Below, in pieces: positions 7,127 through 12,760 of a stretch of DNA of 64,000 bases. Position numbers and translations under genes: made by a program. The DNA comes from DASUPK01 sp963804595 (GTDB taxonomy: Bacteria; Actinomycetota; Thermoleophilia; Solirubrobacterales; 70-9). Numbering within the stretch: position 1 is the stretch's first letter; each line of letters opens with the position of its first letter. Location of the stretch: the NCBI GenBank assembly GCA_963804595.1, contig CAWDQZ010000003.1:1-64000 (forward strand), in the 5' to 3' direction. Under the pieces are notes generated by a model. The model was not told where the DNA came from. It did not search any database and was given only the letters and a program-made list of their open reading frames with translations.

Positions 7127-7642
7127 ATGAGCGTGACGATGGATCGCCGCCGGGTCGCTCGCCATGAGGCGGGTCATAGCGCCGCATCGCTGATGTCTGG
7201 TCGGGTGCCGGCGGAGGTGAGGATTGACTGGCCGGAGGAGCGCCTCTTCGGGTACATGAGACGCGACCTCACCACCGACGGCGTCAACCCGGAATCGGCC
7301 CCTGACCTCATCGTCATGCTCTTGTGTGGCCCGCTGGCCGAAGGGAAAGCCGGTTGGCCGATTGAGTGGCCGCTCCATAAGGACGCCGCTGACGAGGACG
7401 CCCGCCAGTGCGCCGTGCTGGCCGACTACTTGGGTCTCGATGAGGCCGGCTGGCTGGCGCTGGTGAAGCAGGCCAACGAGCTCTCCAAGAGCCCAGCCTT
7501 CAAGCACCTGCTCGGCCTGATCGCCTCGGCGCTGGAGAAGGTGGACACGCTCTCCGGTGAGGAGATCCGCTTCCTCGTCGGACCCGAGGTCTGCAAGCGC
7601 TACGACATCCAACCCAAGGAGACAGTCCCATGCAGCGCATGA
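7127..7642 (+). CDS. M41-like (FtsH-type) metalloprotease domain protein
   Basis: 171 residues beginning MSVTMDRRRVARHEAGHSAA. HEAGH is the zinc-binding HExxH motif as found in the FtsH peptidase domain (family M41). The AAA+ ATPase and membrane segments of FtsH are missing, so this is a stand-alone protease-like domain. The third zinc ligand, usually an Asp further on, may be in LHKDAADEDARQ. It overlaps the next gene by 13 bp. The ATG at 7127 was chosen because the frame upstream lies inside the previous gene. Confidence 0.7.
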   Translation: MSVTMDRRRVARHEAGHSAASLMSGRVPAEVRIDWPEERLFGYMRRDLTTDGVNPESAPDLIVMLLCGPLAEGKAGWPIEWPLHKDAADEDARQCAVLADYLGLDEAGWLALVKQANELSKSPAFKHLLGLIASALEKVDTLSGEEIRFLVGPEVCKRYDIQPKETVPCSA

Positions 7643-8307
7643 CCATCAAGACCGCAGCGACGGCCACCGACCTCGGTCGGTTCACTGCGATTGCGGCGGC
7701 GTGGACGATTGACCGCGAGGGAGACCAGATCGTCAGGGGTGCCTTCGCCGGCACGATCGGGAAGTGGCAGGCGTCGGACAAGCGGCTGCCGCTCCACTGG
7801 AACCATGGCGGCTCAGCGTCCGACGTGATCGGCTGGGTCGATCCGGCCAGCCTGCGTGAGGCAGACGAGGGTTTGTTGGTGAAGGGCCAGCTCGACATCG
7901 AGGACTCCGAGGTGGCCCGCGAGGCATGGCGCTCGATGCGCAACAACGCTGTCTCGCTGAGCTTCGGCTACCTGGTCACCAAGTCACGGGATCGCAAGGA
8001 CGGGATCCGCGAGTTGCTCGAGGTTGACCTCTTCGAGATCAGCATCGTGCCGCATCCGGCGAATGAGGACACCCGGATCCTCTCGATGAAGGGAGCGAGA
8101 GAGACCACCGGTGTCCCTGACCTCGACACCGACCACGACTGGGAGTTTCAAGCGAGGAAGAAGCGCTGGAACGAACTATGGCGCCAGCGTGACGAGGAGG
8201 CCCGCAAGGAAAGGGAGCTTCAGCAGTGGATCGAGGAGATCCAAGCGGAGACTGCCAGGGACGAGAAGCGCAACCGTCCTGTCCAGATCAAGCGCTTCGA
8301 GGTCTGA
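7630..8307 (+). CDS. HK97-family phage prohead protease
   Basis: 225 residues. HK97-type prohead proteases mature capsids by cutting scaffold and capsid subunits. Visible family features are AAWTIDREGDQIVRGAF near the N terminus, the catalytic His region LPLHWNH (about 55-61), the Ser region VSLSFGYLV (about 107-115) and the strand VDLFEISIVPHPAN. The last 65 residues form a charged coil (RDEEARKERELQQWIEEIQA). No capsid or portal gene follows. A C-terminal fragment of a close homologue lies at 35410-35607. Confidence 0.88.
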   Translation: MQRMTIKTAATATDLGRFTAIAAAWTIDREGDQIVRGAFAGTIGKWQASDKRLPLHWNHGGSASDVIGWVDPASLREADEGLLVKGQLDIEDSEVAREAWRSMRNNAVSLSFGYLVTKSRDRKDGIRELLEVDLFEISIVPHPANEDTRILSMKGARETTGVPDLDTDHDWEFQARKKRWNELWRQRDEEARKERELQQWIEEIQAETARDEKRNRPVQIKRFEV

Positions 8308-8343
8308 TGAGTCCGGGCCTACTCAGACAGCCCGGACTCATCG
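8307..8343 (+). terminator. Inverted repeat after prohead protease gene
   Basis: A perfect 13-bp stem (GATGAGTCCGGGC / GCCCGGACTCATC) with an 11-nt loop, starting at the last base of the protease stop codon. No T-tract follows. Half of it with a similar loop recurs at 37020 beside a SnoaL gene; the loop resembles the complement of a SnoaL LSE-stop end. Confidence 0.6.
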
Positions 8344-8354
8344 GGCTGAATGCG

Positions 8355-8638
8355 TCAGTCGTTACAGGTGTTCGGCACTACGTCGTCAGAGATACCACCA
8401 GCCTGCGCGACCTGGATGGCATCGCCGAGCCCAGGGGCAGTAAGTGGGTCCTGAGCAAAGCCCACAACCGCGGCTCCAAACGAGCCGGGGGACGGCTGGG
8501 TGGTTTCGCGAGGGCCGACAAGCTCACACCGACGCAGGCCTGATTCGCCGGCTTCGCCGCCGATGCCGGACCAGCCAATGCACCGACGAGTCCGGCAGCG
8601 ACCATCAACGACGCCGCTGCGATGCGGATCCTTCTCAT
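8355..8638 (-). pseudogene. Secreted protein, frameshifted
   Basis: It begins with a Sec signal peptide (MRRIRIAAASLMVAAGLVGA, then LAGPASA, cleavage near 28) and continues AKPANQACVGVSLSALAKPP. The plausible remainder (FGAAVVGFAQDPLTAPGLGD ... DDVVPNTCND) is in another frame that joins near 8490. One indel would restore about 95 residues with two cysteines. The upstream region is duplicated at 25.8 kb. Confidence 0.6.
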
Positions 8639-8689
8639 GAGGGTCTCCTTCTCCCTGCCACAGTCGACTGTGTTGGCCGAACCTATCCG

Positions 8690-8775
8690 AGGGGAGGGTG
8701 CCAGCGCAAGACCGCCCGCTCCGGAAACCGCCGGATGCCTCTGTGTAAAAAAAACCTGTCCCCCACAGGACCGGA
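8690..8775. repeat. Copy 1 of a duplicated promoter/leader block
   Basis: Compared with 25803-25910, this stretch shares GGAGGGT, a GCGCAAGACCGCCCGCTC-like run, CCGCCGGATGCC, GTGTAAAAAAA and CCTGTCCCCCACAGGA. On the minus strand it holds TTGCGC, an 18-nt spacer and TAGGTT, a plausible promoter for the secreted-protein gene at 8638. On the plus strand CCTGTCCCCCACAGG is a small dyad before the 71-residue gene region. Confidence 0.6.
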
Positions 8776-8787
8776 GGCGTGAAATTG

Positions 8788-8994
8788 ATGGAACGTGAGG
8801 AAATGATCGAGATTCTCGAAGAGATCATCCGCGACCCCGCGACGAACCCGACCGCCAGGGTCACGGCAATCCGCGCCCTGAAGGAGTTTCCGAAGCCGCC
8901 GGCCCTCGATCCGTCCCTCTACTCCGAGGACGACGTGTTGCCGATGACGGGGCCGGTAGCTCGCGCTAAGCAACGGCTGAGGGCTGACCAATGA
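8788..8994 (+). CDS. Small helical protein, phage-associated
   Basis: 68 residues from ATG (71 from an upstream GTG at 8779). The first half, EEMIEILEEIIRDPATNPTA then RVTAIRALKEF, has the helix-turn-helix-like pattern of small phage DNA-packaging or regulatory proteins; the second half is polar. GGAG lies 11 nt upstream of the ATG. A deleted copy of the same locus is found near 25905-25995. Confidence 0.5.
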   Translation: MEREEMIEILEEIIRDPATNPTARVTAIRALKEFPKPPALDPSLYSEDDVLPMTGPVARAKQRLRADQ

Positions 8995-9012
8995 GCGACC
9001 GCTGGGAGTGCC

Positions 9013-9028
9013 GCTTTTCGTCCAAAGC
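9013..9028. repeat. Palindrome, GCTTTTCGTCCAAAGC type
   Basis: A short imperfect inverted repeat with the TTTCGTCCAAA centre. Relatives lie at 16764 (reverse orientation), 20686, 25393, 40956, 41976 and 61155. Confidence 0.6.
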
Positions 9029-9110
9029 ACCTATCTCCAGCAGCCCGGGGCGCCAGCAGCGTTGACTGCTCGCTTATGGGGCACTAAAGCTGACCGACCT
9101 CGAACGCGGT

Positions 9111-9506
9111 TCAGGCCGCAAGCAGATCCCAGGCATCTTCATACTGATCGAGTTTGTTCCTTCGCAGTTGCTCGCTCGTAACGATCGCGTTCGCCTCCGC
9201 GCAAGGCAGAATCCAGTAGCGAGGCTGACCGAGCTCCTCGAGCGACACCGCGACCAGGAAGTCGCTCGGGCCTTCGGGAAACGGTGACGTGATTCGCCAC
9301 GCCTTGGTCTTCACATGCTCGCGTCTCGTTTTGACCTGGACGCGAATCGTGGCGCCGTCCTCGCGATACGCGAGCATGTCGAAGTCGGGATTGTTCTTCA
9401 TCGGCAGCGCGACGACCCAGCCTCGCCTCGACAGTTCAGCGGCCACGAAGTGCTCGCCCGCGATCCCGGTCCGTATTTGCTGGCCTCTTGGTGGCTGCTT
9501 TTCCAC
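9111..9506 (-). CDS. PD-(D/E)XK nuclease-like protein
   Basis: 131 residues from a GTG at 9506 (an ATG at 9638 gives 175 with an unstructured extension). AGEHFVAAELSRRGWVV resembles the N-terminal helix and strand of restriction-endonuclease-like folds. NNPDFDMLAY and then IRVQVKT match the PD...(D/E/Q)xK active-site pattern, with Asp in PDFD and Lys in QVKT. It could act on DNA as a small endonuclease, in the element or against invaders. The role is unproven; it stands alone with no methylase. Confidence 0.6.
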   Translation of the reverse strand: MEKQPPRGQQIRTGIAGEHFVAAELSRRGWVVALPMKNNPDFDMLAYREDGATIRVQVKTRREHVKTKAWRITSPFPEGPSDFLVAVSLEELGQPRYWILPCAEANAIVTSEQLRRNKLDQYEDAWDLLAA

Positions 9507-9683
9507 TATCAGGCGATCCCCTCGTGCGTTTCGCGGTGGTACGCCACGTGAGCGGTATCGAGCTCTCGACGGCCGGGAAACGTGGTGCCCTCCGCTACTC
9601 CAGGGATCGCTCCGAACACCCTCTGAGCCATAGATCAACCTACCGCGAAAGGCCGGAGGGCAATCGCCAGTTCATCCGTCTTA

Positions 9684-9705
9684 GCTGCTTTCCATGCAAA
9701 GCAGC
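9684..9705. repeat. Palindrome, GCTTTCCATGCAAAGC type
   Basis: A 22-bp inverted repeat with arms GCTGCTTT/AAAGCAGC around CCATGC. It lies in the intergenic space between the nuclease-like gene and the PsiE-like gene, which are divergent. Confidence 0.75.
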
Positions 9706-9883
9706 GGTTCTGACCGGCGGGAACCTCTCCAAGCCGGTCTGCGGCCCCAGAACCCGCCGGGAGCCTGGCCCTCCTGCGCCCTAAGCCGACGGGCTGGCCC
9801 GCGCCCGGACGGGCGGAGTATCGTCAGCCCGGCCGCGCCTGAACTCCGGAGAAACCCGATCGGTACGCGCGGATAATGTCGGA

Positions 9884-10417
9884 ATGGCCGACCCGTCTCC
9901 GCCAGCACGGTCGCGCATCAGGTTCCCTTCTCGGCCCGAGGCAGTCACCGGTGGCATCGGCTGGGTGCAGGAGGCCATCTATATCGCCGTCGGCGTCTTA
10001 CTCGCCACCGCTGGGACCCTCGTGATCGTCGGCACGGTCGACGGCGTCATCCAGGGCATCGACGCGAACGACGATGCAGTCCTGATCGGGCTCCAGGTGC
10101 TCGACCGGGTCCTGCTCTTGTTGATCGTCGCCGAGCTCCTCCACACGCTGGCGCTGGTGCTCTACGAGGGCGAGATTAAGGCAGAGCCCTTCCTGCTGAT
10201 CGGGCTCATCGCCGTCGTCCGGCGGGTCGTGGTGATCACCGCCAAGGTCGAGCAGATACCTTCCGGCCAGCAGCTCCATAACTTCCTGCTCGAGCTCGGG
10301 GTGCTCGCCGGGCTCGCACTGGCCTTCGGCGCAGCGATCTACCTGCTTCGCCGAGGCGAGGCAGACACAGGGACAGGGAATGCCCGTCCGGAGACGGTCG
10401 AACCAGCGGAGCGATAG
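9884..10417 (+). CDS. PsiE-like membrane protein
   Basis: 177 residues with four predicted transmembrane helices (about 30-52, 68-88, 100-118, 133-153). The pattern DRVLLLLIVAELLHTLALVL followed by EPFLLIGLIAVVRRVVV is typical of the phosphate-starvation-inducible PsiE family, whose function is poorly defined. GATAAT at 9872-9877 lies 6 nt before the ATG, suggesting a leaderless transcript. It is cargo inside the tRNA-Cys element. Confidence 0.75.
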   Translation: MADPSPPARSRIRFPSRPEAVTGGIGWVQEAIYIAVGVLLATAGTLVIVGTVDGVIQGIDANDDAVLIGLQVLDRVLLLLIVAELLHTLALVLYEGEIKAEPFLLIGLIAVVRRVVVITAKVEQIPSGQQLHNFLLELGVLAGLALAFGAAIYLLRRGEADTGTGNARPETVEPAER

Positions 10418-10456
10418 TTCAGCTTTGCGCGAGAAGCAGGAGTGCAGCGTCAAACG

Positions 10457-10478
10457 GCTGCTTTCCATGCAAAGCAGC
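10457..10478. repeat. Palindrome, GCTTTCCATGCAAAGC type
   Basis: A 22-bp inverted repeat preceded by GTGCAGCGTCAAACGG. That same preceding block occurs before a degenerate palindrome at 41950-41970, so the repeat unit is larger than the hairpin, about 55 bp. Confidence 0.75.
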
Positions 10479-10545
10479 GCCCTGGCGGAGCGCTGGCGAC
10501 CGTGATCAGGCTGCCGAGGCAGCGAGGGACAACTAGCCTGGAAAC

Positions 10546-10788
10546 CTATGGGCTACTGCGGGGGAGATAGTCGGCTTCGGACTTTTCCTCGAGCGCATCC
10601 ATTGCGGTCAGCCGGGTATGGCCTTCGCCACGCAGGCGAACCTGCGGCTCCATGTCGCCTAGCGACCACACGAAACACGCCTCCCAGGGGCCGTCGTCGC
10701 CCACACGCCGGACGATTAGCTTGCAGTCACGAGCATTGGCGAGTTCCTCCAGCCGCTCATGCACCGCTGACTCGTCGATCTCTGCCAT
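10546..10788 (-). CDS. Small hypothetical protein
   Basis: 80 residues, MAEIDESAVHERLEELANAR then a beta-rich part (CKLIVRRVGDDGPWEACFVW). It looks like a small alpha-beta domain with no recognised family. The start is supported by the lack of alternatives; no strong ribosome binding site. Coding confidence is moderate. Confidence 0.45.
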   Translation of the reverse strand: MAEIDESAVHERLEELANARDCKLIVRRVGDDGPWEACFVWSLGDMEPQVRLRGEGHTRLTAMDALEEKSEADYLPRSSP

Positions 10789-10799
10789 GCCCTCAACCC

Positions 10800-11480
10800 T
10801 ACGCGACTGATCCTCGAGGACCCGAGCAAGAACTAGAGAGCCGACGCGCCCCCACGGAGAAAGGTGAGGGACGCGCCGGTGACTTGTCCATGAAACCCGC
10901 TAGTACCGAGTCTATTCCTCTTGTTGTCAGATCGGGGCGTCTTGTGAAACAGCGGGGCGAAACGGCTCGCCGGGTAGGACCGCTGTCCTCGGTTGCGTCA
11001 TTGAGGCGATGGTCCAGTCCTTCGCAGCCGAGGCGGCGAGGGACAACTAGAGCCGACGCGCCCCCAGGGGATGTTGCTTAGTGAGAGAGGGACGCGCCGG
11101 CGGTGCTTCAAGTGTAGTCCCCGTAACCCTGCGCACGGTTGTGCGCTTACCCAGTTAGCAGGACAAAGCTGGGAGCGGCCCGGCGGCGAACTCACAGTGC
11201 CGCCAGCGCCGCTCCCGGTGTATCCAGAGGGGCCTCTGGGGGGAGTCGCCCCTCTGGATGCGGTCTACCCCCTCGTACCGGCTCCTATCGCAAGAGCGGT
11301 CTCAACGACTGATCCCCGAGGACCCGAGCTAGATGGAGCCGGCATCCCCATGGGGGTCAGGGACGCCGGCGCCTCTTGTCCTCATCCAAGTGTATTCGCC
11401 GGCCGCCTTTTTTGACTTAGCGAGTCGAAACAGCCGCCGGGTAGCGCCTGTGCCAAAGACGGCATCCCCTCGACTCCATC
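10800..11480. other. Gene-free region packed with hairpins
   Basis: No convincing gene. At least five strong dyads occur: 10840-10880 and 11052-11101 (GCCGACGCGCCCC ... GGGACGCGCCGG), 11132-11147 (GCGCAC/GTGCGC), 11171-11216 (GGGAGCGGC ... GCCGCTCCC) and 11222-11259 (ATCCAGAGGGG/CCCCTCTGGAT). A weaker one lies at about 11337-11371. GAGGACCCGAGC occurs at 10817 and 11319. This could be a structured RNA, stacked terminators or a cis-acting site of the element. Confidence 0.6.
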
Positions 11481-11500
11481 GGCGAGATACTGCGTGGGCG

Positions 11501-11902
11501 ATGCCGGAGGAGAACGTAGAGGTCGTCCTCGAGGCCTTCCGGCGGTTCGAAGCCGGCGACATGACTGGCCTCGCGAAGTTGTTCCACCCTGACATCACGA
11601 CCACCGCAGCCGAGGGCTGGCCCGAGCAGGGTCCTTGGATCGGGCGAACGGCCGTGGTCGCACAGTACGAACGCCTCACGGCGGATTGGACGGAAATGCG
11701 CGTCCGCCTCAGCGAGGTCGTCGCCGACGTCGGCGACTGGGTGGTCGCCCAGTTCTCCTGGCAGGTGCGCGGCGCCCAGAGCGGCATCGAAACGAGCCTT
11801 GACGTCGCCAGTGCCATCAGGCTGCGCGACTCCCTGCTGGTCGAGATTCACAACCGCTGGACTCGGGAAGAGGCCCTCGAAGCCGCCGGGTTGTCCGAGT
11901 AG
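11501..11902 (+). CDS. SnoaL/NTF2-like family protein
   Basis: 133 residues, MPEENVEVVLEAFRRFEAGD ... WTREEALEAAGLSE, a single-gene copy inside the tRNA-Cys element. The conserved promoter (GATACT at 11486-11491, then GCGTGGGCG) precedes the ATG. A degenerate palindrome (GCCTGTGCCAAAGACGGC, 11448-11465) lies just upstream, as at other SnoaL promoters. Its presence as cargo shows that the family moves on mobile DNA. Ligand unknown. Confidence 0.85.
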   Translation: MPEENVEVVLEAFRRFEAGDMTGLAKLFHPDITTTAAEGWPEQGPWIGRTAVVAQYERLTADWTEMRVRLSEVVADVGDWVVAQFSWQVRGAQSGIETSLDVASAIRLRDSLLVEIHNRWTREEALEAAGLSE

Positions 11903-12001
11903 CACAAGTCACAGCCTCGCCGGGTAGCGAGCGGCGCAAAAACGGCGACATCCTCGGCGCTGGCTAAGGTGTAGGCGTCATCGGGTTGTAGCGACCCAAA
12001 T

Positions 12002-12080
12002 CATCTGTGGCGCGGGCGTCCTCCGGGGCGCCTTCGTCTTTTGGTATCCGATACCGGCGCAAGAATGCTCGTCACAGATG
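12002..12080. promoter_or_regulatory. Nested dyads upstream of replication module
   Basis: CATCTGTG (12002-12009) pairs with CACAGATG (12073-12080) and encloses GGTATC-C-GATACC (12043-12055) and a GC-rich hairpin near 12018-12032. It lies just upstream of the gene run 12103-14789. An operator for the replication genes or part of an origin are both plausible. Confidence 0.45.
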
Positions 12081-12102
12081 ACGTTCGCTACTTGGATTCC
12101 CG

Positions 12103-12444
12103 ATGACCTCCTCGCGCAATCGCAGTAGGCGCTACCTCACACTCCCGGCGCCGTCTGATGAGCTGATTGCCGAACCCACGGTGATCACCGAGGTTGAGGA
12201 CGACGACCAGCCGTTCATCCAGGGCGGCTACAAGTCCTTCATCGATCCCTCACTGCTCGCTGTCTACCGGCACCGCCCGACTCGACTCGTCCGCCGTCGG
12301 ACAAGTCGCCTCATGGGTCGTGCTCCTCGTCGGGCCTGCAATCAGAGGCAGCGGGGATCTCGCCGTGTCACCCGAGCAGGTCCGTCTTCCTCCGACGACC
12401 CTCCAGGCGAACCTAGCCACCTAGACGCAGGAGTGACGCCGTGA
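12103..12444 (+). CDS. Hypothetical protein, possibly frameshifted
   Basis: The frame gives 113 residues (MTSSRNRSRRYLTLPAPSDE, then an acidic part VEDDDQPFIQGGYKSFIDPS). After about residue 65 it becomes Arg/Ser-rich noise. A neighbouring frame continues with a sensible hydrophobic segment (VASWVVLLVGPAIRGSG) and stops at 12424, so one indel near 12285 is likely. It precedes the small genes of the replication module. Confidence 0.4.
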   Translation: MTSSRNRSRRYLTLPAPSDELIAEPTVITEVEDDDQPFIQGGYKSFIDPSLLAVYRHRPTRLVRRRTSRLMGRAPRRACNQRQRGSRRVTRAGPSSSDDPPGEPSHLDAGVTP

Positions 12445-12626
12445 GCGGCGGCGTCCAACTTCCCCTCGACGGGCTGCCGTTCGATCCATTCGAGCTGGCG
12501 AAGCTGCCGCTCCTCGACCGGGTGGCGCTCTACGAGCGACTGCAGCTTGCTCCCGAACAGCGAGAGGCCGCAGAGCAGGCCACCCGATTGGTGGTCGCCA
12601 AGAAGTACCGGAAGCGGGTGGGCTGA
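12441..12626 (+). CDS. Small hypothetical protein
   Basis: 61 residues from a GTG with GGAG 8 nt upstream. The sequence LPLDGLPFDPFELAKLPLLD then RVALYERLQLAPEQREAAEQ suggests amphipathic helices and a basic C terminus (KKYRKRVG). No family recognised. It lies two bases before the next gene and probably belongs to the replication operon. Confidence 0.5.
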   Translation: MSGGVQLPLDGLPFDPFELAKLPLLDRVALYERLQLAPEQREAAEQATRLVVAKKYRKRVG

Positions 12627-12628
12627 GA

Positions 12629-12760
12629 GTGCCGAGGCGGAACAAGAACGCCAAGCGCCACACCCGCAACCGGAAGCCGAGAAAACACCGGCACCGTCCG
12701 CGGCCTGGCCCGTTGGCGAACTGGTCTGTTCACAGCGCACCGAAGGGGCTTTGGCGATGA
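12629..12760 (+). CDS. Very basic small protein
   Basis: 43 residues from a GTG: the first half is almost entirely Arg, Lys, His and Asn (VPRRNKNAKRHTRNRKPRKH). It overlaps the next start by four bases (ATGA), which supports translation. A nucleic-acid-binding peptide is plausible. The short length makes this tentative. Confidence 0.4.
   Translation: MPRRNKNAKRHTRNRKPRKHRHRPRPGPLANWSVHSAPKGLWR

Noticed and set aside
6263..8307. Complete prophage head module
   Set aside because: Only the prohead protease is recognisable; no capsid, portal, terminase or tail genes were found between the att sites.
9111..9506. Restriction-modification system
   Set aside because: No methyltransferase or specificity gene accompanies the nuclease-like gene.
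10800..11480. Integron attC array
   Set aside because: The hairpins lack the conserved attC core ends, do not alternate with gene cassettes, and no integron-type integrase was found.
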